Of a DNA stretch of 64,000 nt, positions 35,443 to 45,187 are shown in pieces. The stretch is from the NCBI RefSeq assembly GCF_935825525.1, contig NZ_CAKXZT010000035.1:1-64000 (forward strand), given 5' to 3'. Both the position numbers and the translations under genes were made by a program. The notes below the pieces were generated by a model. It searched no databases. It saw nothing but the letters and a program-made list of their open reading frames with translations, and was not told where the DNA came from. Each line of letters begins with the position of its first letter. The first letter of the stretch is position 1. This DNA comes from Mesorhizobium escarrei. Lineage in GTDB: Bacteria; Pseudomonadota; Alphaproteobacteria; Rhizobiales; Rhizobiaceae.

Positions 35443-35913
35443 ATGTCGGCAGTGGAATTTCCGAAAGCTCCATCAGACAAGAAAACACTGGAAGAAAGCA
35501 CGGTCTTTTCGCCGCGCTTCGATGCCGGCGGCCTCGTCACCGTCGTCGTGACCGATGCCGAAGACGGCATACTGCTGATGGTCGCGCATATGAACGCCGA
35601 GGCGCTGGCGCTGACGCTGGAAACCGGTATCGCCCACTACTGGTCGCGCTCGCGCAGCGCTCTTTGGAAGAAGGGCGAAACGTCCGGGAATGTCCAGAAA
35701 ATCGTCGAGATGCTCACGGATTGTGACCAGGACGCAATATGGCTGCGCGTCAAAGTGATGGGGCACGACGCAACCTGCCACACCGGCCGGCGTTCCTGCT
35801 TTTATCGGACGGTGGGACTGATCGACGGCAAAGGGACGCTTGCCAGCGATGGCAGCAAGCCGCTGTTCGATGCGCAAGAAACGTATCGAAAGCCCCATGA
35901 ACCATCCATTTGA
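35443..35913 (+). CDS. hisI: phosphoribosyl-AMP cyclohydrolase
   Basis: 156 residues from ATG 35443, with AAGGA upstream. Histidine synthesis, opening the adenine ring of PR-AMP with zinc and magnesium. Family motifs: [35 protein letters not shown], the metal-binding DCDQDA and the cysteine pair in CHTGRRSC. Stand-alone HisI without the HisE domain, as usual in alphaproteobacteria. Far from other his genes. Confidence 0.96.
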   Translation: MSAVEFPKAPSDKKTLEESTVFSPRFDAGGLVTVVVTDAEDGILLMVAHMNAEALALTLETGIAHYWSRSRSALWKKGETSGNVQKIVEMLTDCDQDAIWLRVKVMGHDATCHTGRRSCFYRTVGLIDGKGTLASDGSKPLFDAQETYRKPHEPSI

Positions 35914-35997
35914 ACCATTCGCCGAACTGCAATCACGTATATTCATGATTTCGATACGGCCTGCCGATAATTTATCCGCGGGACAAGGGAGATTGTG

Positions 35998-36966
35998 ATG
36001 CTCGACTGGGCGTCATTGCATAGCAGACCTGACGTTCGGGAGGCCAATGGCCTTTCATCGTCCGCCGGTGCATCCGAAACGAGCCCCGCCAGGAAAACAG
36101 GCATTTCGCTGGCATTGGGCGGCGGCTGCGCGCGTGGCTGGGCCCATATCGGCGTGCTGCGGGCGCTCGACGAAGCCGGCATCGAAGTGTCGATGATCGC
36201 CGGCACCTCGATCGGCGCGCTGGTCGGCGGCTGCTACCTTGCCGGCAAGCTGGATGAGCTGGAAGAATTCGCCAGAAGCCTGACCAAGCGGCGCATTTTT
36301 GGTCTTCTCGACCTCAATTTGCGCGGCAGCGGACTGTTCGGCGGCATGAAGCTCGATGCACGGCTGCGCGAGCACATGGCCGGCATCCGTTTCGAGGATC
36401 TGCCCAAGCCTTTCGTCTGCGTCACCACGGAGATCCGCACCGGCCATGAAATCTGGCTGTCGGGCGGCTCGCTGATCACCGCCATGCGCGCCTCCTACGC
36501 CCTGCCCGGCGTGTTCGAACCGGTCAGTTGCAACGGGCGCGTGCTGGTCGACGGTGCGCTGGTCAATCCGGTCCCGGTCTCGGTCTGCCGCGCCTACGAG
36601 CAGCCGCTCGTGGTGGCGGTGAACCTTCACTACGATCTGTTCGGCCGTGCCGCCGTCATCAAGCACAGCGCCGGCGAACTGGTTGTCGAGAAGAACGCGC
36701 CAAGGCCCGGTCTGATCGACACAGGGCACCAATACCAGACACGGCTCGGCATTACCGGCGTTATGGTCGAAGCCTTCAACATCATCCAGGATCGCATTTC
36801 GCGGGCGCGACTTGCCGGCGACCCGCCCGATATATCGCTGCAGCCAAAGCTCAGCCATATCGGCCTGACCGAATTCCACCGCGCCGACGAGGCGATCCGC
36901 ACCGGCTATCAGGTGACAATGGCCCAGATCGACGAGTTGGCCCGCCTGCAGACGGTTCTTGCCTGA
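35998..36966 (+). CDS. patatin-like phospholipase
   Basis: 322 residues; ATG 35998 follows GGGAG, with a GTG codon just before it. Patatin fold: LALGGGCARGWAHIGVLRALDEAG (oxyanion hole), the nucleophile motif GTSIG in MIAGTSIGALVGG, and the catalytic aspartate in DGALVNPVPVSVC. No signal peptide; it is likely a cytoplasmic or membrane-associated lipid hydrolase like the RssA group. Neighbour of hisI but with 84 bases between, and convergent with recJ. Confidence 0.94.
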   Translation: MLDWASLHSRPDVREANGLSSSAGASETSPARKTGISLALGGGCARGWAHIGVLRALDEAGIEVSMIAGTSIGALVGGCYLAGKLDELEEFARSLTKRRIFGLLDLNLRGSGLFGGMKLDARLREHMAGIRFEDLPKPFVCVTTEIRTGHEIWLSGGSLITAMRASYALPGVFEPVSCNGRVLVDGALVNPVPVSVCRAYEQPLVVAVNLHYDLFGRAAVIKHSAGELVVEKNAPRPGLIDTGHQYQTRLGITGVMVEAFNIIQDRISRARLAGDPPDISLQPKLSHIGLTEFHRADEAIRTGYQVTMAQIDELARLQTVLA

Positions 36967-37011
36967 AGCGCGACCCGAACTGAAGGTCCGCGCAGAAAAC
37001 GGAAGCTATCC

Positions 37012-38796
37012 TCATGCGCGTGCGGCATCGACGATGCGGAACTGCACCGTGCGGTTGCCGTTCCAGTGATTGCCCGACAGCGAACCGGCGACATGCACCC
37101 GCTTGCCCCTGTTCTTGAACAGGAATTCGCCGAGCACCGTATCGACAGCGCGAAACGCGATCGCCTGGATGCGGCCACCGCTTTCCGACTGCAACTCGGC
37201 GCGGATGTGATTGGTGCCGACCGGCCTCGCATCGGCAAGGCGATGGCGCGGCAGCGCAAAGACCGGCGCGACATGCCCGGCGCCGAACGGGCCGGCTTTC
37301 TCCAGTGCATCGAGCAGGCCAAGCGTCGCGCCCTCGGCGGCCAGCGCACCGTCGATCGCCAGGCTTTCCTCGCCTTGCAGCCGGAACACCTCGGCCGCCG
37401 CTCGTTCCTCGAAGAAAGCCCTGAGCGCGCCAAGTTTCGCCCACTCCACCGTGATGCCGGCCGCCATGCCATGGCCGCCACCCTTGACGATCAGCCCGGC
37501 AATGGACGCCTCGCGCACCAGCCGGCCAAGATCGAAGCCCGACACCGAACGGCCCGACCCGGTGCCGACGCCGTTGGCGTTGAAGGCAATGGCGAAAGCC
37601 GGCCGGCGCGCATGGTCCTTGAGCCGCGAGGCCAGCAGGCCGACGATGCCCGGATGCCAGTTGGAGCTGGCGGTGACGACGATGGCTGGCCCATTGCCGC
37701 CGGCAAGTTCGGCATCGGCCTCGACGCGTGCGGCGGCCAGCATCTCCAGTTCCATCTGCTGCCGCTCCTGATTGAGCCGGTCCAGCGTCTCGGCGATGGT
37801 GCGGGCCTCGACGGGATCGTCGCTGGCAAGCAGGCGGCTGCCGAGTGCTGCGTCGCCAATGCGCCCACCGGCATTGATGCGCGGGCCGATCAGATAGGCC
37901 AGATGAAAGGTGCTGACCGGCTCGCCGATGCGCGAGACCCGCGCCAATGCCGCCAATCCTTCGTTCCTCTGCTGGCGTGCGATCTGCAGTCCCTTGACCA
38001 CGAAGGCGCGGTTGACGCCGGTCAGCGGCACCACGTCGCAAACAGTCGCCAGGGCGACGAGGTCGAGCAAGCCGAGCAGGTCCGGCGGTGCGGCATCCGG
38101 CAACCGGCCGCGCAGGATCTTCGCCGTCTGCACCAGCGCCAGGAAGACGACGCCGGCGGCACAAAGATGGCCCTGCCCCGAAAGGTCGTCCTCGCGATTG
38201 GGATTGACGACCGCAACCGCTGCCGGCAACGGACCGCCGAGCTGGTGATGATCGAGCACCACGACATCGGCGCCGGCAACCTTCGCCGCGTCGACGGAGA
38301 CGGCGCTGTTGGTGCCGCAATCGACGGTGACGATCAGCGTCGCGCCGCGCGAGACGAGTTCGCGCATCGCTTCCGGATTGGGGCCGTACCCTTCGAAGAT
38401 ACGGTCCGGTATGTAGACCTCTGCAGGCACCGAGAAATGCGTGAGGAACCGCTTGAGCAGCGCCGACGAGGCCGCGCCGTCGACATCGTAGTCGCCGAAG
38501 ATCGCCACCTTTTCCCTGGCAACGACTGCCCCGGCGATGCGAGCGGCGGCCTTGTCCATGTCGGTCAGCGACGCCGGGTCCGGCAAAAGGTCGCGGATGG
38601 TCGGATCAAGGAACCGCTCGGTCTGCTCGGCGGTCACGCCGCGCCCGGCAAGCACACGCGCGACGATGTCCGGCACGCCATAGCCTTGCGCTATGGCAAG
38701 CGCGGTCATGTCCTGCCGCTCGGTCAACCGGTGTTCCCAGGAAACACCTGATGCCGACTGCCTGACATCGAGGAAGATACGGTTTTCGCCCGTCAT
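37012..38796 (-). CDS. recJ: single-stranded-DNA exonuclease RecJ
   Basis: 594 residues from ATG 38796 (MTGENRIFLDV). 5'-3' single-strand exonuclease in RecF-type repair and mismatch repair. DHH motifs: AIFGDYDVDGAASSALL, VTVDCGT and VVLDHHQLGGPLP, in order. The DHHA1 part has IVKGGGHGMAAGIT. An OB-fold C-terminus follows. The start lies 62 bases after the glpX stop, consistent with a shared transcript. Confidence 0.96.
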   Translation of the reverse strand: MTGENRIFLDVRQSASGVSWEHRLTERQDMTALAIAQGYGVPDIVARVLAGRGVTAEQTERFLDPTIRDLLPDPASLTDMDKAAARIAGAVVAREKVAIFGDYDVDGAASSALLKRFLTHFSVPAEVYIPDRIFEGYGPNPEAMRELVSRGATLIVTVDCGTNSAVSVDAAKVAGADVVVLDHHQLGGPLPAAVAVVNPNREDDLSGQGHLCAAGVVFLALVQTAKILRGRLPDAAPPDLLGLLDLVALATVCDVVPLTGVNRAFVVKGLQIARQQRNEGLAALARVSRIGEPVSTFHLAYLIGPRINAGGRIGDAALGSRLLASDDPVEARTIAETLDRLNQERQQMELEMLAAARVEADAELAGGNGPAIVVTASSNWHPGIVGLLASRLKDHARRPAFAIAFNANGVGTGSGRSVSGFDLGRLVREASIAGLIVKGGGHGMAAGITVEWAKLGALRAFFEERAAAEVFRLQGEESLAIDGALAAEGATLGLLDALEKAGPFGAGHVAPVFALPRHRLADARPVGTNHIRAELQSESGGRIQAIAFRAVDTVLGEFLFKNRGKRVHVAGSLSGNHWNGNRTVQFRIVDAARA

Positions 38797-38858
38797 GCGA
38801 CGCGCCGTCTGCGGATTGTCATTTCTCACAATATGCGACGGCAAGCCCGAGTCGGGAA

Positions 38859-39842
38859 TCAAAACTTTTCCAGATCCTGGTGCTTGGCCCTGATCTCGCG
38901 CACGGTGCGCGACGACGAGCGCAACACGATCGTATGCGTGGTGATGGAATTGCGGCCGAACTTGACGCCGGCCAGCATGTTGCCGTCGGTCACGCCGGTT
39001 GCTGCGAACAGCACGTCGCCGCGCGTCATGTCTTGCGCGCGGTAGACCCGCCTCGGATCAAGGATGCCCATCTTCGCCGCGCGCGCCAGCTTTTGCGGCG
39101 TGTCGAGGATCAGCCTCCCCTGCATCTGGCCGCCGGTGCAGCGCAACGCTGCCGCCGCCAGCACACCATCCGGCGCGCCGCCGGTGCCGAGATAGATGTC
39201 GATGCCGGTTTCGTCCGGATCGGTGGTGTGGATGACGCCGGCGACGTCACCATCGCCGATCAGCCGGATCGCAGCGCCCGTGGCGCGCACCGCCTCGATC
39301 AGCGCGCCATGGCGCGGCCGGTCGAGGATGCAGGCGGTGATCTCCGACACCGCCACGTCCTTGGCCCTGGCCAGGCTGGCGATGTTTTCGGCCGGCGAAG
39401 CATCGATGTCGATGACGCCGTCCGCATAACCCGGGCCAATGGCGATCTTGTCCATATAGACGTCGGGCGCGAACAGAAGGCTGCCCTTTTCCGCGATGGC
39501 GATGACCGCCAGTGCATTAGGCAGGTTCTTGGCGCAGATCGTCGTGCCTTCGAGCGGATCGAGCGCAATATCGACCGCGGGGCCTTTGCCGGAACCGACC
39601 TCTTCGCCGATATAGAGCATCGGCGCCTCGTCGCGCTCGCCTTCGCCGATCACCACCGTGCCATTGATGGCGAGGCGGTTGAGTTCTTCGCGCATCGCGT
39701 CGACCGCGGCCTGGTCGGCGGCCTTTTCGTCGCCGCGCCCGCGCAATCTGGCTGCCGCAACGGCGGCGCGTTCGGTCACACGCACCAGTTCCATGGTGAG
39801 TATCCGGTCAAGGCCGGCGACGATGTTCTGGGCAACGTTCAT
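38859..39842 (-). CDS. glpX: class II fructose-1,6-bisphosphatase
   Basis: 327 residues. Gluconeogenic phosphatase. Motifs: VIGEGERDEAPMLYIGEEVG, IALDPLEGTTICAKN and DRPRHGALIEAVRATGA. The lithium-sensitive inositol-phosphatase fold. It sits in the run hom, glpX, recJ, an order I recognise from Rhizobiales genomes. Confidence 0.95.
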   Translation of the reverse strand: MNVAQNIVAGLDRILTMELVRVTERAAVAAARLRGRGDEKAADQAAVDAMREELNRLAINGTVVIGEGERDEAPMLYIGEEVGSGKGPAVDIALDPLEGTTICAKNLPNALAVIAIAEKGSLLFAPDVYMDKIAIGPGYADGVIDIDASPAENIASLARAKDVAVSEITACILDRPRHGALIEAVRATGAAIRLIGDGDVAGVIHTTDPDETGIDIYLGTGGAPDGVLAAAALRCTGGQMQGRLILDTPQKLARAAKMGILDPRRVYRAQDMTRGDVLFAATGVTDGNMLAGVKFGRNSITTHTIVLRSSSRTVREIRAKHQDLEKF

Positions 39843-39984
39843 CGGTGGACATTCCTCGTTGGCACATTGCCTCCCGCCAGAGGCGCGCCGGTTGTCTCAA
39901 AGCTCCATGACAACAGCAAGACCTCTGCGGGTCCTTTTTGAAAACACAAGGATATCAATCGATTGATGGAGAAAAGAGATATGC

Positions 39985-41298
39985 CTATTCCGCCCGCTCG
40001 ATGCGGATGACCTGCGGCTTGTCGGTCAGATGATCGTCCTTGGTGATGCCGTCGACGGCCTTGCGGACCGCCGCTTCCGTCGTCTCGTGAGTAACGAGGA
40101 TCACAGTCTTCTGCAACGCGGTATCCGGCCCGGCGGCGTGCTGCACGATCGATTCCAGCGAAATGTCGTTGTCGGCCATGCGCTTGGCGATGGCGGCAAA
40201 GACGCCGATGCGGTCATGCACGGTCAGCCGAATGAAATAGCCGCCCGCATGGCTGCGCATCTGCGCCTTCTTGTACGGCCGCAATTCCTTCGCCGGCAGG
40301 CCGAAGACTGGGGCGTGCTGGAAGCCGGGCCGGCTCTTGGCAATGTCGGCAATGTCGCCGACCACCGCCGATGCGGTGGCGTTGCCGCCGGCACCGGGAC
40401 CGGAGAGCAAAAGCTCGCCAAGGATATCGGTTTCGATGGCCACCGCATTGGTGACGCCGTGCACCTGCGCGATGACCGAGGCCGTCGGCACCATGGTCGG
40501 GTGCACGCGCTGTTCGATACCGCTTTCCGTGCGCTGGGCGACGCCGAGCAGCTTTATCCGGTAGCCGAGATCGCCGGCCGCGCGGATGTCGGCCTGACTG
40601 ATGTTGGAAATGCCTTCCATATAGATGTCATTGGCGGCAATCCTCGTGCCGAAGGCAAGGCTGGTCAGGATCGACAGCTTGTGCGCGGTGTCATGGCCCT
40701 CGATGTCGAAGGTCGGGTCGGCCTCGGCATAGCCCAGCCGCTGCGCATCCTTCAGGCAGTCGTCGAACGAAAGGCCCTCGGCTTCCATGCGGGTCAGGAT
40801 GTAGTTGCAGGTGCCGTTGAGGATGCCGAAGACGCGGGTCACCGAATTGCCGGCCATCGCCTCGCGCATCGTCTTGATGACCGGAATGCCGCCCGCCACC
40901 GCCGCCTCGTAATTGAGCAGAACGCCCTTCTTCTCGGCGGTCTCGGCCAGCGCCACGCCGTGCTTGGCAAGCAGCGCCTTGTTGGCGGTGACGACGTGGC
41001 GGCCGGCTTCAAGCGCCGCTTTCACGGATGAATGCGACGGCCCTTCGTCGCCGCCGATCAGCTCGACGAAGACATCGATCTCGGCGGTCTGCGCCATTGC
41101 CACCGGATCGTCGAACCACTTGGCCGCGCCGAGATCGACGCCGCGGTCGCGTTTGGGATCGCGGGCCGAAACGGCCGACACGACGACCTCGCGGCCGCAT
41201 TGCCGCGTCAGTTCAGCCGCCTTGTCGCGCAGCACGCGCGCCACCGACGCGCCGACGGTGCCAAGACCGGCGATTCCAACACGCAACGCTTCAGCCAT
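39985..41298 (-). CDS. hom: homoserine dehydrogenase
   Basis: 437 residues. Reduces aspartate semialdehyde to homoserine for threonine and methionine. NAD(P) motif GIAGLGTVGASVA at the N-terminus; VVTANKALLAKHG and YEAAVAGGIPVIKTMREA in the catalytic part; C-terminal ACT regulatory domain (RLTVHDRIGVFAAIAKRMADNDISLES), implying threonine feedback. Starts 47 bases after the aminotransferase stop. Confidence 0.97.
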   Translation of the reverse strand: MAEALRVGIAGLGTVGASVARVLRDKAAELTRQCGREVVVSAVSARDPKRDRGVDLGAAKWFDDPVAMAQTAEIDVFVELIGGDEGPSHSSVKAALEAGRHVVTANKALLAKHGVALAETAEKKGVLLNYEAAVAGGIPVIKTMREAMAGNSVTRVFGILNGTCNYILTRMEAEGLSFDDCLKDAQRLGYAEADPTFDIEGHDTAHKLSILTSLAFGTRIAANDIYMEGISNISQADIRAAGDLGYRIKLLGVAQRTESGIEQRVHPTMVPTASVIAQVHGVTNAVAIETDILGELLLSGPGAGGNATASAVVGDIADIAKSRPGFQHAPVFGLPAKELRPYKKAQMRSHAGGYFIRLTVHDRIGVFAAIAKRMADNDISLESIVQHAAGPDTALQKTVILVTHETTEAAVRKAVDGITKDDHLTDKPQVIRIERAE

Positions 41299-41345
41299 GT
41301 CCGGCGACGCCCCTCAAGAATTTGGTCGATATGGTATCAGGCAAC

Positions 41346-42563
41346 TCAACGATGGGCGGCGAGCGGCACCACATTGTTGGGCTGTTTGGCGCTGGACGCC
41401 AGGAAGCGCTTGATGTTGCGCGCCGCCTGCCGGATCCGGTGCTCGTTCTCGACCAGCGCGATGCGCACATGGTCGTCGCCATGCTCGCCGAAGCCGACGC
41501 CCGGCGCCACTGCCACGTCGGCATGCTCGATCAGAAGCTTGGAGAATTCGAGCGAGCCGAGATGTTTGAACGGCTCCGGGATGGGCGCCCAGGCGAACAT
41601 CGACGCCGCCGGCGCCGGGACGACCCAGCCGGCGCGGCTGAAGGCGTCGACCATGACGTCGCGGCGCTTGTGGTAGATGTCGCGCACTTCGGCGATATCG
41701 GCGCCGTCGCCGTTGAGCGCATGCGCGGCCGCCACCTGGATCGGCGTGAAGGCGCCGTAGTCCAGATAGGATTTCACCCGCGTCAGCGCCGAGATCAGCC
41801 GCTCGTTGCCAACGGCAAAACCCATGCGCCAGCCGGGCATCGAAAAGGTCTTCGACATCGAGGTGAACTCGACCGCCACGTCGATCGCGCCCGGCACCTG
41901 CAGCACCGAAGGCGGCGGATTTCCGTCGAAATAGATTTCCGAATAGGCAAGGTCCGACAGGATGATGATGTCGTTCTTCTTGGCGAAGGCCACCACCTCC
42001 TTGTAGAAATCGAGCGAGGCGACCTGCGCCGTCGGGTTCGACGGATAATTGAGGATCAACGCCAGCGGCTTCGGGATCGAATGGCGGATGCCGCGCTCCA
42101 GCGCCGGAATGAAGCCGTCGTCCGGCTCCACCTGCAACGAGCGGATGACGCCGCCCGACATGATGAAGCCGAAAGCGTGGATCGGATAGGTCGGGTTTGG
42201 GCACAGGATCACGTCGCCGGGCGCGGTGATGGCCTGCGCCATATTGGCAAAACCCTCCTTCGAGCCCAGCGTCGCCACCACTTGCGTGTCCGGGTCGAGT
42301 TTCACGCCGAAACGGCGGGCATAGTAATTGGCCTGGGCGCGGCGCAGGCCCGGAATGCCGCGCGACGATGAATAGCGATGCGTGCGCGGGTCGCGCACCA
42401 CCTCGCACAATTTGTCGACGATGGCCTTGGGCGTCGGCAGGTCCGGATTGCCCATGCCAAGGTCGATGATGTCGGCGCCGCGCGAGCGGGCGCTGGCCTT
42501 CAGCCGGTTGACCTGCTCGAAGACGTAAGGCGGAAGCCGGCGGACCTTGTGAAATTCTTCCAT
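41346..42563 (-). CDS. class I/II aminotransferase (AlaC/DAP aminotransferase-like)
   Basis: 405 residues of PLP fold type I. IIDLGMGNPDLPTP, PTYPIHAFGFIMSGG, NYPSNPTAQVA, and the PLP lysine in SMSKTFSMPGWRMGF. It resembles proteins called LL-diaminopimelate aminotransferase or alanine transaminase in Rhizobiales; the exact substrate cannot be fixed from sequence. The position directly before hom points to aspartate-family amino acid metabolism. Confidence 0.9.
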   Translation of the reverse strand: MEEFHKVRRLPPYVFEQVNRLKASARSRGADIIDLGMGNPDLPTPKAIVDKLCEVVRDPRTHRYSSSRGIPGLRRAQANYYARRFGVKLDPDTQVVATLGSKEGFANMAQAITAPGDVILCPNPTYPIHAFGFIMSGGVIRSLQVEPDDGFIPALERGIRHSIPKPLALILNYPSNPTAQVASLDFYKEVVAFAKKNDIIILSDLAYSEIYFDGNPPPSVLQVPGAIDVAVEFTSMSKTFSMPGWRMGFAVGNERLISALTRVKSYLDYGAFTPIQVAAAHALNGDGADIAEVRDIYHKRRDVMVDAFSRAGWVVPAPAASMFAWAPIPEPFKHLGSLEFSKLLIEHADVAVAPGVGFGEHGDDHVRIALVENEHRIRQAARNIKRFLASSAKQPNNVVPLAAHR

Positions 42564-42642
42564 ATCAGTTCCAGTGGTTGGTCAATTCCAGACGGACAAA
42601 GTGGCTTTTTGCAAAGGTGGTTGTCGGTCGCGCGATATAACC

Positions 42643-43035
42643 CTATTTGCAGGTAGGGTCGAGGGCGGGATCGCATTTGGCTTCGATCTGCTTCAGCGCA
42701 TCGGTGCCGTGCTGCTTCGCCAATGTGTTCAGCGCCGCCGGGTTCGCGACCTTGACCGCGCCGCCCTTTGAGCCCTGCGCCTGAGCCTCCGCCTTCAACT
42801 GGGCGAGCTTGGCGTTTCTTTCCGTCTCGGTGAATTGCTCCGCCGCCGCCTGCGGCGGGACATTCAGGTTCGGATAGGTGCCGGTGTTCTTCGGCCCATC
42901 GGTAGAAGCGACAGGCGTGGCGCCCTCGATGTTGGTGCTCGAACAGCCTGATATCGCCAGCAAGACGACCGCCGCGCCCATGCGGCAAAAACGACCCGTG
43001 CCAGAAAAAACAGCTTCGCCAATATCAATCGTCAT
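42643..43035 (-). CDS. small lipoprotein
   Basis: 130 residues from ATG 43035. Lipoprotein signal with lipobox L-A-I-S-G-C, lipid cysteine C31. The mature part has a helical, Lys/Ala/Gln-rich segment (ETERNAKLAQLKAEAQAQ) and a C-terminus with two cysteines (KCDPALDPTCK). Envelope protein of unknown function, upstream of the aminotransferase-hom run on the same strand and divergent from phaC. Confidence 0.85.
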   Translation of the reverse strand: MTIDIGEAVFSGTGRFCRMGAAVVLLAISGCSSTNIEGATPVASTDGPKNTGTYPNLNVPPQAAAEQFTETERNAKLAQLKAEAQAQGSKGGAVKVANPAALNTLAKQHGTDALKQIEAKCDPALDPTCK

Positions 43036-43132
43036 AATGTTTCCCTGGCAGCCGAGGTAGAGCGCGTTGGACCCGGTCTGATGTGTCATGATAATATGTC
43101 AAGAAAACGCTTCGGGAGGAACCCCGCGAACC

Positions 43133-44968
43133 ATGTCCAAAACACCCGATTCGGGCAAATCGGAAGATGACCGGCCTTCGACCGTCGAGCAATATCTGGT
43201 TAAAGACCCGGAACGCTTCGCCTTGAACATGGCGCGCATGATCGAGCAGGCCGGCAAGGCGGCTTCCGCATGGGCCGAGCCGCGCGAAAAAGGCGACGTG
43301 CGCGATCATGTCGCCGAGCCGGTCGTCGACATGGTGAAAACCTTCTCCAAGCTGAGCGAATACTGGCTTTCCGATCCGCAGCGCGCGCTGGAGGCGCAGA
43401 CGCGGCTGTTTTCCGGCTACATGACCGTCTGGGCCAACTCCATCCAGCGCCTCAGCGACGGCGGCGAAGACGCCGAAGACGCGGTCAAGCCCGAGCCAGG
43501 CGACAAGCGTTTCCAGGACCCGGAATGGGGCCGCAACGCTTTCTTCGATTTCCTCAAGCAGGCCTATCTCGTCACCTCGCGCTGGGCGAACGAACTGGTC
43601 GAGCACGCCGACGGCCTGGACGAGCACACCCGCCACAAGGCCGGTTTTTACGTCAAGCAGGTGTCCAACGCCATCTCGCCGTCGAATTTCATCCTGACCA
43701 ACCCGGAACTGTTTCGCGAGACCATCGCTTCGAATGGCGAAAACCTGGTGCGCGGCATGAAGATGCTGGCCGAGGACATCGCCGCCGGCAAGGGCGACCT
43801 GAAACTGAGGCAGGCCGATTATTCGTCCTTCGAGATCGGCAAGAACCTGGCCACGACACCCGGCAAGGTGGTGGGCCGCAGCGACGTCGCCGAGATATTG
43901 CAATATGATCCGGCGACCGAGACCGTGCTCAAGCGGCCGCTGCTGATCTGCCCGCCATGGATCAACAAATTCTACATTCTCGATCTCAACCCGCAAAAAT
44001 CCTTCATCCGCTGGGCCGTCGAGCAGGGCCACACCGTCTTCGTCATTTCCTGGATCAACCCAGACGAGCGGCACGGCACCAAGAGCTGGGAGGCCTATAT
44101 CAGAGAGGGCCTGCAATACGGCCTGGACACGATCGAAAAGGCCACCGGCGAACAGGACGTCAACGCCGTCGGCTATTGCGTCGGCGGCACGCTTCTGGCG
44201 GCCGCCCTGGCGCTTTTGGCGCAGGAAGGCGACCACCGCATCAAATCGGCCACCTTCTTCACCACGCAGGTCGATTTCACCCATGCCGGCGACCTGAAAG
44301 TGTTCGTCGACGAGGAGCAGGTCGCGGCCGTCGAAAAGGCGATGAACGAGAAAGGCTATCTCGACGGCACCAAGATGGCGACCGCCTTCAACATGCTGCG
44401 CTCGGGCGACCTGATCTGGCCCTATGTCGTCAACAACTACATGCGCGGCAAGGATCCCCTGCCCTTCGACCTGCTCTACTGGAACGCCGATTCGACCCGC
44501 ATGGCCGCAGCCAACCATTCCTTCTACCTGCGCAATTGCTATCTCGAGAACAGACTTTCGCAAGGCGAGATGGAACTCGCGGGCCGCGTGGTATCGCTGA
44601 AGGATGTCACCATCCCGGTCTACAACCTCGCCTCCAAGGAAGACCACATCGCGCCGGCGCTTTCGGTGTTCCTCGGTTCGAAATATTTCGGAGGCGAGGT
44701 CGACTACGTCCTGGCCGGCTCCGGCCACATCGCCGGCGTCGTCAATCCGCCGGCGGCGCAGAAATATCACTACTGGACCGGCGGCAAGCCAACGGGCGAC
44801 TTCGACGAGTGGCTCGCCAAGGCCACGAACCATCCCGGCTCCTGGTGGTCGCACTGGCAACGCTGGATCGAGGCCAAGGACGACAGCCGCGTGCCGGCCC
44901 GCAAACCCGGCAAGCACATGAAAACCCTGGGCGATGCGCCAGGCACCTATGTCAAGGTGCGTGTGTAA
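43133..44968 (+). CDS. phaC: class I poly(3-hydroxyalkanoate) synthase
   Basis: 611 residues from ATG 43133. Polymerises hydroxyacyl-CoA into PHB granules. Lipase-box-like GYCVGG with the catalytic cysteine, TVFVISWINPDERH and the catalytic aspartate and histidine in SKEDHIAP and GSGHIAG. The C-terminal WRLE-like end is present as GDAPGTYVKVRV. phaAB are not in the window, which is common in rhizobia. Confidence 0.95.
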   Translation: MSKTPDSGKSEDDRPSTVEQYLVKDPERFALNMARMIEQAGKAASAWAEPREKGDVRDHVAEPVVDMVKTFSKLSEYWLSDPQRALEAQTRLFSGYMTVWANSIQRLSDGGEDAEDAVKPEPGDKRFQDPEWGRNAFFDFLKQAYLVTSRWANELVEHADGLDEHTRHKAGFYVKQVSNAISPSNFILTNPELFRETIASNGENLVRGMKMLAEDIAAGKGDLKLRQADYSSFEIGKNLATTPGKVVGRSDVAEILQYDPATETVLKRPLLICPPWINKFYILDLNPQKSFIRWAVEQGHTVFVISWINPDERHGTKSWEAYIREGLQYGLDTIEKATGEQDVNAVGYCVGGTLLAAALALLAQEGDHRIKSATFFTTQVDFTHAGDLKVFVDEEQVAAVEKAMNEKGYLDGTKMATAFNMLRSGDLIWPYVVNNYMRGKDPLPFDLLYWNADSTRMAAANHSFYLRNCYLENRLSQGEMELAGRVVSLKDVTIPVYNLASKEDHIAPALSVFLGSKYFGGEVDYVLAGSGHIAGVVNPPAAQKYHYWTGGKPTGDFDEWLAKATNHPGSWWSHWQRWIEAKDDSRVPARKPGKHMKTLGDAPGTYVKVRV

Positions 44969-45187
44969 CCTTCTGTAATGTGTGGTGAGTTGACGCGCCG
45001 GTAAAAGAGGGCGAAATGGTGTCGTCAACCCTTAAGCACTCCCGATTCTTTTCTAACCGTCGAATTACTCTGGGGCTTGCGGATTTGACACAGGTCTCGT
45101 TTCCGTTCGGGGACAAGGTTTTATTGCGGCGAGACGTTTCGACGCCGCCAATGACGTACCGACCGGGCATCGAGGGGGAATTTGGTT

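Noticed and set aside
43025..45028. A minus-strand frame over phaC
   Set aside because: Antisense shadow of a clear PHA synthase.
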